A DNA stretch of 64,000 bases from Rikenellaceae bacterium (GTDB lineage: Bacteria; Bacteroidota; Bacteroidia; Bacteroidales; Rikenellaceae), in NCBI GenBank assembly GCA_015059735.1, contig SUZX01000003.1:1-64000 (forward strand). The letters are read 5' to 3'. Below are positions 50,842 through 60,327 of this stretch, piece by piece. Within the stretch, counting starts at the first letter, position 1. The number at the start of each line of letters is the position of its first letter. A program made the position numbers and the translations under genes. Below the pieces are notes generated by a model that ran no database searches, was not told the origin of the DNA, and saw only the letters and a program-made list of their open reading frames with translations.

Positions 50842-51804
50842 ATGTTGATTAAGATTCTGCTTGTCGTTTCGATCCTTATTCAGATCATCGCTTCGGTTTA
50901 TGCGTTAAAATTGGTGCGCATGACCAAGTACAACTCGGTGTGGATACTTTTTATCATCGGATTCTTTCTGCTCTCTGTCGAACGTTTTGTCAAGTTACTC
51001 TCTGTTTCAGAGGTTTCCGATGAAACAGAATGGTGGTTTGTCTATTTGGCGGTAGTGATCTCGATATGTCTTTCGATCGGGGTAATGTATGCACACAAAC
51101 TTTTCAAATACATCGAACGGCTGAATCGCCAACGGCAGATGCTGAATCGACGGATTCTCACAGCAGTATTGCGCACCGAAGAGAAAGCCCGATCGCGGTT
51201 TTCAAAGGAACTGCATGACGGGTTAGGGCCACTGCTCTCATCGGCCAAGATGTCGCTTACGGCACTTGCGCGCGAGGAGAATAATCCCGAGCAACGCGAA
51301 ATCATCGACAACACAACTTATGTGATCAACGAAGCTATTCGCTCGCTACGCGAAATATCCAACAACCTCTCACCACATGTACTCAATGATTTCGGATTGG
51401 CACGCGGAATACAAAACTTCATCGACAAGAGTGCCGCAATGCACGACGTAAAGATCCGATTCACCACCAACCTGCGTTCGGAACGATTCGATACCGATGT
51501 GGAAGTGATCCTTTATCGGGTAATTTGCGAATTGATCAACAACTCGCTCAAACATGCAGCTTGCTCGGCAATTAATCTCTCGCTGTCGCAAAACGGAACG
51601 GAACTGACACTCGATTACACAGACAACGGAAGAGGATTCAATCCCGAAGCGATGTTGGATTGTGGCATGGGATTGTCAAATATCGATTCGCGCATCAACT
51701 CATTAGGAGGGACATTCGACATCGTGTCATCGAAAGGAAAAGGGATGCGAGCTGCCATCCGTATAAACACCCGAACCGATGGGGAGGGACACAACCATAA
51801 ATAA
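50842..51804 (+). CDS. Membrane sensor histidine kinase (HisKA_3/NarX-like)
   Basis: RFSKELHDGLGPLLSSAKMSLTAL; VICELINNSLKHA; LDYTDNGRGFN; TATATTTG box near 50812 supports start at MLIKILL. Confidence 0.9.
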   Translation: MLIKILLVVSILIQIIASVYALKLVRMTKYNSVWILFIIGFFLLSVERFVKLLSVSEVSDETEWWFVYLAVVISICLSIGVMYAHKLFKYIERLNRQRQMLNRRILTAVLRTEEKARSRFSKELHDGLGPLLSSAKMSLTALAREENNPEQREIIDNTTYVINEAIRSLREISNNLSPHVLNDFGLARGIQNFIDKSAAMHDVKIRFTTNLRSERFDTDVEVILYRVICELINNSLKHAACSAINLSLSQNGTELTLDYTDNGRGFNPEAMLDCGMGLSNIDSRINSLGGTFDIVSSKGKGMRAAIRINTRTDGEGHNHK

Positions 51805-51809
51805 AGCCA

Positions 51810-52451
51810 ATGAGATCCGAATATCGCATAACACTAGTAGATGATCATTCGCTTTTCCGAAACGGATTGCGGGGGTTGCTAGAACATTATACCGGCTGTC
51901 GAGTGGTACACGAAGCCTCCGGAGGCGAGGAGTTTTTAGCCACCCTCGACACGTTAGAGACCGACATCGTCTTCATGGATTTTGCCATGCCCGGGATGGA
52001 CGGAGCGCGCACCACCGAATTGGCATTGGCACGTCGCCCCGACCTGAGAATCATCACCCTATCGATGTTCGGAGAGGAGAGTTACTATTCGCGCATGGTA
52101 CAGGCCGGAGCTCGTGGTTTTTTGTTGAAAGATTCGGATATTGAAGATGTGATCGAGGCGATCGATTCGGTCATGGCCGGAGGCAGTTATTTCTCGCCCC
52201 AACTGCTCTCTTCGCTTACGGGGCGGATGCGAACACGCGAAAACATCTCCGACGAACAACTCTCGGAGCGCGAGCGGGAAATCCTGATTGCCGTATGTCG
52301 CGGATTGTCGAATCAAGAGATTGCCGATGAACTCTTCATCTCGAAACGTACAGTCGATAAACATCGCGCCAACATTCTCGAAAAGACCGGATGTAAAAAT
52401 ACTGCTTCGTTGGTTGTATTTGCCATTCGAAACGGGATTGTCGAGATTTAA
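51810..52451 (+). CDS. LuxR-type response regulator
   Basis: ITLVDDHSLFRNGLRGLLE; DIVFMDFAMPGMDG; LSEREREILIAVCRGLSNQEIADELFISKRTVDKHRANILEK. Confidence 0.95.
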   Translation: MRSEYRITLVDDHSLFRNGLRGLLEHYTGCRVVHEASGGEEFLATLDTLETDIVFMDFAMPGMDGARTTELALARRPDLRIITLSMFGEESYYSRMVQAGARGFLLKDSDIEDVIEAIDSVMAGGSYFSPQLLSSLTGRMRTRENISDEQLSEREREILIAVCRGLSNQEIADELFISKRTVDKHRANILEKTGCKNTASLVVFAIRNGIVEI

Positions 52452-52474
52452 GGGAGCGTAGTCTCCCTCGACCA

Positions 52475-53896
52475 TTACATCAATTGCGCAAAAATACGCA
52501 TAAACGACTCGGCAAGACGGGTCAATCTTGGACGGCGAAACCAAGTTTTGGGTACAAGAAGTTCGCAATGTAAAAGATCGTTTTCAAAAACGGCAGCCAT
52601 GCGGGTCGTAAAATCATTGTCATAAACAAACGCATTAATCTCGAAGTTGTGCTCAAAACTGCGAAAATCGAGGTTTGCCGAGCCTATTACCGTAAGATCA
52701 TCGTCGATAATCAACTGTTTGGCATGCAAAAATCCCGACTTATAAAATGCCACAGTGACACCGGCTTTGACCATGTCGTCGAGAAAAGAGTGGGTTGCCA
52801 AATCGACGGCACGGGCATCAGAACGTTTCGGCAACATCAACCGTACATCCACACCAGCCAATGCCGCGGTCTGTAAGGCGGTATTCAGCACCTCGGAGGG
52901 GAGGTAATAAGGAGTCTGAATCCAAATCCTCCGTTGAGCCGAAGCAATCGCCGTGGTAACAGACTGCAACAAACTGCGCCATTTCCCAAAGGGACCGCTG
53001 GCAACAATCTGCATCGTAGAGCCGGCATGTTCGATCATTGTCGGGAAATAAGAAGTACCCTCGACATGTTGTTGGGTTGTTGCCGCCCAATCACTTAGAA
53101 ATACGGCTTGAAGGCCGATCACGGCATTGCCTTCGATGCGGAAATGGGAGTCGCGCCAATTTCCCCACGAAGTCCCTTCAAGATAGCGGTCGGCAATATT
53201 CATTCCCCCGATAAATCCAATACGGCCATCGATGACCACAATCTTGCGGTGATTGCGGTAGTTGACTTTGCTGGTAAAACGCGGAAATTTGACATGCAGG
53301 AAAGCTCGCACCTCGATCCCCTCACGACGCATCGTTTCGAAAAAGTCGGATTTCACACCTCGGCTACCCACGTCGTCGTAGAGGATACGCACCGTTACAC
53401 CCTCACGTGCTTTGGCTATGAGGGCTTCTCGCAACCGATGTCCAACTACATCGTCACAAAAAATATAGTATTGCAGGTGAATATGGTGTCGAGCCTGCGC
53501 AATTTCGGCAAGCAACGCCTCCATTTTCGATTTGCCATCCACATAGGGCACGATCCGATTTCCGGCAAGAGGAACTGCATGAATCGTATTGGTCAGCAAC
53601 GTTGCAAGACGGTCATATTTCGCAGGAATGTGGGGAGGAATCTCCTGATTGAAGGCTTCGAGTTTGGTAACAAGTCGTTTGCGCATACGGCGGGGGATGA
53701 TGCGCTGTTTGGAGAGATTTTGCCCGAAAAAGAAATAACCGACCAAGCCGACAACAGGTGCCAGCAACAAAATGATGATCCACGATACGGTCTTCACCGG
53801 ATTGCGGTTGTCGCTGACAATAATCAGCACAATGCCGAGTACGGTAAGCGAATAGAGCCCCACAAAGAGATATGTAAGCAACTGCTGGATGGGCAT
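52475..53896 (-). CDS. cls: Cardiolipin synthase (PLD superfamily)
   Basis: Two HxK motifs: NYRNHRKIVVIDGRIGFIGGMNIADRY and GFLHAKQLIIDDDLTVIGSANLDFRSFEHNFE. Confidence 0.95.
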   Translation of the reverse strand: MPIQQLLTYLFVGLYSLTVLGIVLIIVSDNRNPVKTVSWIIILLLAPVVGLVGYFFFGQNLSKQRIIPRRMRKRLVTKLEAFNQEIPPHIPAKYDRLATLLTNTIHAVPLAGNRIVPYVDGKSKMEALLAEIAQARHHIHLQYYIFCDDVVGHRLREALIAKAREGVTVRILYDDVGSRGVKSDFFETMRREGIEVRAFLHVKFPRFTSKVNYRNHRKIVVIDGRIGFIGGMNIADRYLEGTSWGNWRDSHFRIEGNAVIGLQAVFLSDWAATTQQHVEGTSYFPTMIEHAGSTMQIVASGPFGKWRSLLQSVTTAIASAQRRIWIQTPYYLPSEVLNTALQTAALAGVDVRLMLPKRSDARAVDLATHSFLDDMVKAGVTVAFYKSGFLHAKQLIIDDDLTVIGSANLDFRSFEHNFEINAFVYDNDFTTRMAAVFENDLLHCELLVPKTWFRRPRLTRLAESFMRIFAQLM

Positions 53897-53931
53897 AGCG
53901 CAGGCTTAAATTTCGATTTTATGGAGGGAAA

Positions 53932-54972
53932 CTACTTTTGGGTCGAACCGGCTTCGGGAGTTTCGGCAACTTTCGGGAACTGTATGCCGTAAAGCAGGTG
54001 TTCCACGCCACGCATATAGTTGCGTTTGCGCGGTTTGTTTAGGTCAGGTGCATAAACATAGCCATCGAACGTAAAGACACGACCGGTGACGGTATCGACC
54101 GTTGTATAGCTCACAAACGGCCCCCCCATGAAGTCACCATGAACATCCCAAAAACCACGCAACTCGCACCACAGACGCCCTTCGAGACGGAACATGCGGA
54201 AATCAGGCGAGATGACATCGGAGGTAGTCATGTAAGAGCCCTCACGAGGACCCGGGATGCGCGCCGCGAATTTATTGCGGGCAGCCAACAACGCCTCGGC
54301 CGTCAGTTGTTGCGGACCTGTATAGGGATAAGAGTAGAGGAAAAACCCTTGGCTTGCGGTGGGGTATTCGAAACGAGCCCACAGAAAATCGGGCTTATCA
54401 TCGGCCAACACATAGCCTTTGGGAACGGTCATCTCGACATTGAAAGTTTTGCGTATTGCCTTTTCAACATTCTCTTGGTGGAACGACTGGTTGAAACTCA
54501 AACTCCGATCGCGCTCGGCCTTCTCCAAGACTTGCAACAACTCGTTGCGATGATCGGAAACATAAGCCGTAAGGGCCGTATCGGACGGTCCTTGCAGGGT
54601 CATGATGATTTGCGGCTCGGCCGTGACATCGTACTGCACAGCAACCGAGGTCTCTTTTAGCGAGGGATCGACCAATACTTTCAACACATTGCGGTGATCG
54701 GCAATCATTCCCGAGAAACCGCGTTCGGTGACACGCAACACATCGAAATAGGGCTCCGGCTGATTGAGGTAGGGCACGGGTGCTGTCAGTACGGCACGCA
54801 ACGTATCACCCAACTCGCCTGTCCATTCTGGCTGGGAACAAACAACGATTAATTCGTAGGCGCATCCCTGTGCCGTTTTGAGTTTCGATCGGGTCAGGGT
54901 ATGAAACGCATCGCAACCCGTCAACAAAACGAGCAGCAACAACGCAGCCAAAGAGCGGAAAATCGTTTTCAT
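53932..54972 (-). CDS. DUF4837-like lipoprotein
   Basis: MKTIFRSLAALLLLVLLTGCDAFH lipobox; GPREGSYMTTSDVISPDFRMFRLEGRLWCELRGFWDVHGDFMGGPFVSY. Confidence 0.75.
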   Translation of the reverse strand: MKTIFRSLAALLLLVLLTGCDAFHTLTRSKLKTAQGCAYELIVVCSQPEWTGELGDTLRAVLTAPVPYLNQPEPYFDVLRVTERGFSGMIADHRNVLKVLVDPSLKETSVAVQYDVTAEPQIIMTLQGPSDTALTAYVSDHRNELLQVLEKAERDRSLSFNQSFHQENVEKAIRKTFNVEMTVPKGYVLADDKPDFLWARFEYPTASQGFFLYSYPYTGPQQLTAEALLAARNKFAARIPGPREGSYMTTSDVISPDFRMFRLEGRLWCELRGFWDVHGDFMGGPFVSYTTVDTVTGRVFTFDGYVYAPDLNKPRKRNYMRGVEHLLYGIQFPKVAETPEAGSTQK

Positions 54973-55292
54973 GGTCGTGCACATTTAAGAATATGTACAA
55001 AGATAGTAATTTTTTTCGAAAAGATGTATGCAAAATGCTCTCCAATATTCGTAGAGGAGAGTTTGTTTCTGAAAGATTCATCCCCACATCAAAAACATGA
55101 GGACAGCCCATTTGCAAGGGCTGTCCTCTGCTCACTGCGTGAAATGCGTCATCGAAACATTGCGTCGGATTTCGATTGTCCGCAAAATTACATCACTTTG
55201 CAGGATCAGGCAAGCCTGTTTTCGATTTAAGCCTAAACGGCTTACATCCAAGACAAAACAACGTATTTCGGTCGAAGAAACTGAGCACGATA

Positions 55293-55588
55293 TTAAAAAT
55301 CATAACCTACAATCCGATCGGCATAGTCGCTCCAACCCGATGCGGCTTTATAGGCATTAACCGATGCTCGCGGAACGTAAATCAAAACTTTATCACTTCC
55401 ATATTATTCCGATCGAAATTTTCCAAGCAATAAATTCGAAAGAAGGGATCTTTGATTCTTAAACACACATCCGTAACGAGGTATCCCGAGTCATCGCCTC
55501 CACATGCCACCATCAGGCATACTACTGAAAGCAAAGGATAGAAAAAGAGTTGTTTCGTACTTTTTTTATAAAGTTTAGATTGCCACAA
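55293..55588 (-). pseudogene. Degraded BspA-like leucine-rich-repeat lipoprotein (N-terminus and C-terminus only)
   Basis: N-part ...LLSVVCLMVACGGDDSG...VCLRIKDPFFRIYCLENFDRNN, then a different frame reading YGSDKVLIYVPRASVNAYKAASGWSDYADRIVGYDF*. Confidence 0.7.
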
Positions 55589-55979
55589 CAGCTCCTATGC
55601 GACGGTTAAGCACAAAAGAAAGTGTGGAGCCGAATTCGTTTATCTTTTGGAGGCTCTGGTAAGCCCAAGTACAAATAAACAATACTCCACACCCGTATTG
55701 AGCATGGAAGAATATCCCACGAGCAATCAATACGAAGTGATGAGTGCCTTGCCAACCCTTGTACTTTGAAATTTACCAGATTCCCAAAAGGGATAAAAGC
55801 GAATACACTTTCATCAAAATATGTCTGCCACAGATCAGCCGTAGCAACGACAAAGTTATGAAATTTTTGTTTACCGACAATATTCGAAACAAATCTATCG
55901 CTGAGAAAATAAAAAATGGTCTGAACGGCCGATTATGGCAGGGAATTTCTATCTTTGTAGTCGGATAAACACCGAAACC

Positions 55980-57470
55980 ATGAATCTTTCCGAACACAGC
56001 CGGCGCACAGCATACGAAGTGCGCATCGGACAGGTCACCATCGGCGGCACACAACCCATAGCCGTACAGTCGATGACCAACACCGACACCAACGATACCG
56101 AAGCCAGCGTGGCACAAATCCTGCGCATTGCAGCGGCAGGCGGTCGGATCGTGCGTCTGACGGCACAAGGTCGCCGCGAGGGTGAGAATCTCCGCGAAAT
56201 TGTGCAACGTCTCCGCGAGGAGGGGTGTAATGCCGCCATCGTTGCCGATATCCATTTTGTCCCCGAAGTAGCCAGCATAGCGGCACAATATGTCGATAAG
56301 GTACGCATCAACCCGGGAAACTACCGTACGGATCGGGGTGAGTTGGAGGCATTGATCGAACAGTGTCGCCAGCGCGGTGTCGCATTACGCATCGGAGTCA
56401 ATCACGGGTCGTTAGCCAAACGGGTCTTCGACAAGTGGGGCGACACCCCACAAGGCATGGTGGTTTCGGCTATGGAGTTTCTGCGGATCTGCAAGGCACA
56501 TGATTTCGATCAGGTGGTCGTCTCGATGAAATCGAGTAACACACGGGTCATGGTGGCAGCCTATCGGTTGCTGGCCGAGGCTATGGATGCCGAGAGGATG
56601 AGTTTCCCGATTCATTTGGGAGTTACCGAGGCAGGGAACGGATTGGAGGGACGCATCAAGAGTGCCGTAGGAATCGGCGCATTGCTCTCCGACGGCATTG
56701 GCGACACGATTCGTGTTTCGCTGACCGAAGCTCCCGAGAACGAAATTCCTGTGGCGCAACTTCTCGTCGAGCATTTCAAGAATCGCGCGGGAAATTTCAA
56801 GGTATTGCATCCCGAACGTTACTCTCCGACCGAATACCGCCGACGGACAGCCGTACAGATACCGATCGTACACAACGAACCTCTCACAGGCTTTCGCATC
56901 ATCGAGGCGTTATCCGCAAACCCGACGGCCGAATTGCGTGCCGCAATCCTGAATTTGGAGCAACCCGACGAACCGGTAATAGTAAAACGTCGCTACGATG
57001 ATCAGTCGCTCGAAACATTGGCTATAAAAGCTGCGGCAGACTTGGGCGTGTTGTTTCTCGATGGATTGGCCGATGGAATTTGGATCGACGCTCCTCAATT
57101 CTCCGAAACCGAGATCCGCAATGTCGAGTTGATGATTTTACAGGCAGCGCGAGTTCGATTCTCGCAGACCGAATATATCGCCTGTCCGAGTTGCGGACGC
57201 ACGCTCTACGATATAGAAAAAACATTGGCCATCATCAAGTCACGCACATCACACCTCAAAAATTTACGGATCGGAGTGATGGGCTGTATTGTCAACGGTC
57301 CGGGCGAAATGGCCGATGCCGACTACGGCTATGTAGGAGCAGCTCCCGCACGAATCACACTCTACAAAGGGCGTGAGATCATCGCCCGCAACATTCCACA
57401 GGAGGAGGCTCTCGACCGCTTGATCGAGTTGATCAAGGCCAATGGTGATTGGGTAGATCCGGAGGTGTAA
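55980..57470 (+). CDS. ispG: 4-hydroxy-3-methylbut-2-enyl diphosphate synthase (IspG/GcpE)
   Basis: VRIGQVTIGGTQPIAVQSMTNTDTND; VDKVRINPGNY; YIACPSCGRTLYDIE; VMGCIVNGPGEMADADYGYVG. Confidence 0.97.
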   Translation: MNLSEHSRRTAYEVRIGQVTIGGTQPIAVQSMTNTDTNDTEASVAQILRIAAAGGRIVRLTAQGRREGENLREIVQRLREEGCNAAIVADIHFVPEVASIAAQYVDKVRINPGNYRTDRGELEALIEQCRQRGVALRIGVNHGSLAKRVFDKWGDTPQGMVVSAMEFLRICKAHDFDQVVVSMKSSNTRVMVAAYRLLAEAMDAERMSFPIHLGVTEAGNGLEGRIKSAVGIGALLSDGIGDTIRVSLTEAPENEIPVAQLLVEHFKNRAGNFKVLHPERYSPTEYRRRTAVQIPIVHNEPLTGFRIIEALSANPTAELRAAILNLEQPDEPVIVKRRYDDQSLETLAIKAAADLGVLFLDGLADGIWIDAPQFSETEIRNVELMILQAARVRFSQTEYIACPSCGRTLYDIEKTLAIIKSRTSHLKNLRIGVMGCIVNGPGEMADADYGYVGAAPARITLYKGREIIARNIPQEEALDRLIELIKANGDWVDPEV

Positions 57471-57492
57471 AATCGCATAAAATTACTCGGCA

Positions 57493-58098
57493 ATGGTCAT
57501 TCTTCCTTTGGCATATCTCCCTTCGGTGGAGTATTTCACATACCTGAAACAGGGCAACTGCACGATCGACTTGGGCGAACACTTCATCAAACGTTCGGAG
57601 CGTAACCGAGCCCGCATATTGGCACCCGACGGAGTGATGGATCTCACCGTACATGTATGCAAAGCCAACCGTCCCCGTACTCCGATGCGCGAGATGCGTC
57701 TTGACTACTCGAAACGCTGGCAACACCAACATTGGGGAGCTTTAACCGCCTCGTACAAGGCCTCGCCCTATTTCGACCACTATGCCGAACTATTAGAACC
57801 GTTTTATCAGCACGAATATCACTTTTTGGTCGATTACAATTGGGCACTGCTCGAAACTCTCTGCAACCAACTCGGCATTGCCATACCAAATTTCAGCGAA
57901 TCGTATATCGACGCAACCGAAGAGGATCTCGACTTGCGCCCCAAACAAAAAGAGGGCTCGGCATTTGTTGCTGAACCCTATGTGCAGGTCTTTTCCGACC
58001 GACTTCCTTTCACTCCTAATCTTTCGATTGTGGATTTGCTGTTTGCAGAAGGCCCTGCGGCTTCGGCTGTGCTGGCGCAAAGCCTGCGGGGAAAGTAA
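57493..58098 (+). CDS. WbqC family protein
   Basis: YLPSVEYFTYLKQGNCTIDLGEHFIKRSERNRARILAPDGVMDLTVHV. Confidence 0.88.
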   Translation: MVILPLAYLPSVEYFTYLKQGNCTIDLGEHFIKRSERNRARILAPDGVMDLTVHVCKANRPRTPMREMRLDYSKRWQHQHWGALTASYKASPYFDHYAELLEPFYQHEYHFLVDYNWALLETLCNQLGIAIPNFSESYIDATEEDLDLRPKQKEGSAFVAEPYVQVFSDRLPFTPNLSIVDLLFAEGPAASAVLAQSLRGK

Positions 58099-60040
58099 AA
58101 CCATCACGCAAAGTACCTGCTACAATACGCACCTCGGCACGGTCGGGTAAATCGATCGAGTCAGTGCGGTATTGGCAAGGAGCGTATTCGGTCATCGCCA
58201 CAGTATCGGTTCCAATAGTCATTTGCGGAACTCCAGACGAAGAATAGACGCGCAACACTTGTCTGCGACCATTTTGCGACAAATAACGTTTCCCGACTAA
58301 ATGGAGGGTTGGAGAACGGTGATTCCACAAAGCACGATAAAGATAATAGGCATCTTTGCATGTACGACGATCAAATGTCACAAGGCCCTGACAATCGACT
58401 CCATACATTCGCCGTGAAGAGCCATAATCGAACATATTTTCAACCCATACACCCCAAAACAACGAGTCGTTTTGCAGGTTGCGCACATACTCCTCGTGAA
58501 AGCGCGTTTGACGATCCTCGGGCATGCGGTTTGCTTCGGGGAGCGACTGCTCCGAAGCAACGGCATGTCCCACCATGCCATTGCCACCATAGGAAATACC
58601 CGACCGCAGATGCGACCAGTCCTGCCGCAACCGATCTCGCCAAATTGTCAAATCATCAGCCGAGCCACGTTGCCAACCCAACTCCTGTTTCCAAACAATC
58701 AGTTCGCTAATAAAATTAAGTGCCCCGTTGCGATTGCTATGCGCCACAGTGGGACGCGAGGGATCCATCGTGCGAGCCGTATTGTGCAGTTTGCGAATAT
58801 ACGAGGTAGGATTGTCTCCATTCATACGCAGACGCGAAAACAATCCCCACATCACCACCGAAGGATGGTTGATGTTTTGTGCAATAATCTCCTGCAATTG
58901 AACTATTCCGTTTTGTTCGAAAGCCGGCGTGGCAAAATAGGCGATATCGCTCAAAAAAGCCCGATGTAACGGCATGTCGATCCAAACGAGCATCCCCTGT
59001 TCATCACAACGGTTGTAGAGATGTTGCGGATGTGGCTGAACGGCCGACCGCAAAGCATTGGCTCCCATGTCGGCAATTTGGCGCAGATCGGCATCAAGTT
59101 GTTCTGCGGTTCGAAGTCCGCCGGTATAGGCCGTATCGTGATAGAGAGTTACGCCATTCAAACGGATTGGTTGATTGTTGATCGTAAGAGCTCCTTGTTG
59201 TTCAGTACCGATCGAACGAAAACCGGTTCGCACGCTGACACGATCGATCGGCTCAGATTCTCCCAGCATAGCTGTAACGGTATAAAGTACCGGCTGTGCA
59301 GGATTCCACAACTGCGGACGATTGATCGCAAAGGGGAAAGAGATCGGCTTATTCTCTATACGGACACGTTGTCGTTTGGTAAAGACACGCCGCCCCGAGG
59401 AATCAAGGATTTCAAGTGTCAAGTAATTATTGACATTCTCTTGGGCAGTCAGATGCACCTCAACAGTGCCCTCAACCTTGTCGTCTGTAACAAGACGCGG
59501 ATGCACCAACACACCCTCTGAACCGAAATAGAGTGGCGAAATAGCTGTCGGTTCGGTAACTATCAACTCCACTTCACGATAAAGTCCTCCGTAGCGGTTC
59601 TGACTAGTAGAGGTGGGCAGCACATCGTTACGATAACTATTGCTCACACATACAAACAGCGTATTGTCGTGACCGAAACGAACTTTGTCGGTGATTTCGA
59701 ACGTAAAGGCCGTAGCGGCACCCTGATGTGTTCCGATATAGCGACCGTTGACAAAAAGGTCGGCCACACTTTGGGCACCATAGAATTTCAAAAACAGTCG
59801 TTTGGAGGCCCAACACTCCGGCACATGCAACACCCGCTGGTAATTTCCCGTAGTTTCGTAAACCGGCAATCCGGCAGCAGGAACGGTATTCCAACTATGG
59901 GGCAATGTCACGATGCGGGCATTGTCGGAGGTATTCTCCGATCGATAAAAGAAAAGCCATGACTCGTTAAGCGGGATGATTTCGCGGGCTTGTACAATCG
60001 TAGATAATGCAAGTAGCCAAATGATAAAAAGTCGTTTCAT
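58016..60040 (-). CDS. Glycoside hydrolase family 2-like protein, secreted; catalytic residues appear absent
   Basis: Signal peptide; GH2 sugar-binding, Ig and TIM-barrel regions (PLHRAFLSD, NHPSVVMWG, WGVWVENMFDYGS, GLVTFDRRTCKDAYY). Confidence 0.88.
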   Translation of the reverse strand: MKRLFIIWLLALSTIVQAREIIPLNESWLFFYRSENTSDNARIVTLPHSWNTVPAAGLPVYETTGNYQRVLHVPECWASKRLFLKFYGAQSVADLFVNGRYIGTHQGAATAFTFEITDKVRFGHDNTLFVCVSNSYRNDVLPTSTSQNRYGGLYREVELIVTEPTAISPLYFGSEGVLVHPRLVTDDKVEGTVEVHLTAQENVNNYLTLEILDSSGRRVFTKRQRVRIENKPISFPFAINRPQLWNPAQPVLYTVTAMLGESEPIDRVSVRTGFRSIGTEQQGALTINNQPIRLNGVTLYHDTAYTGGLRTAEQLDADLRQIADMGANALRSAVQPHPQHLYNRCDEQGMLVWIDMPLHRAFLSDIAYFATPAFEQNGIVQLQEIIAQNINHPSVVMWGLFSRLRMNGDNPTSYIRKLHNTARTMDPSRPTVAHSNRNGALNFISELIVWKQELGWQRGSADDLTIWRDRLRQDWSHLRSGISYGGNGMVGHAVASEQSLPEANRMPEDRQTRFHEEYVRNLQNDSLFWGVWVENMFDYGSSRRMYGVDCQGLVTFDRRTCKDAYYLYRALWNHRSPTLHLVGKRYLSQNGRRQVLRVYSSSGVPQMTIGTDTVAMTEYAPCQYRTDSIDLPDRAEVRIVAGTLRDGFTFPAGFAPAQPKPQGLLQTANPQSKD

Positions 60041-60327
60041 CGCCTCATCAAAAATTGTTGTGCTACAAAGATAGGAATTTAGCCGCAGATTATCTCATTT
60101 TTTCGCCGGAGAAGTATCAAAATTACCCAAAAGCCACAATTTCTCCTTTTCGAAATGAATTTTAGACCAATCATCGGAAGCCGTATCAATAAGTACGCCG
60201 AACGATATCGGAGATGCAAGAATACTCCGTTATCAATGATTTTTAGTGTGCAAAAATAACAAAGACCGCCAAAAGCATATATCTTTGCATGTGGGAAATC
60301 ATCATTCGAGCGAAAACCCTTTGTATT

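Noticed and set aside
53108-53992. 294-aa plus-strand ORF
   Set aside because: Antisense to cardiolipin synthase
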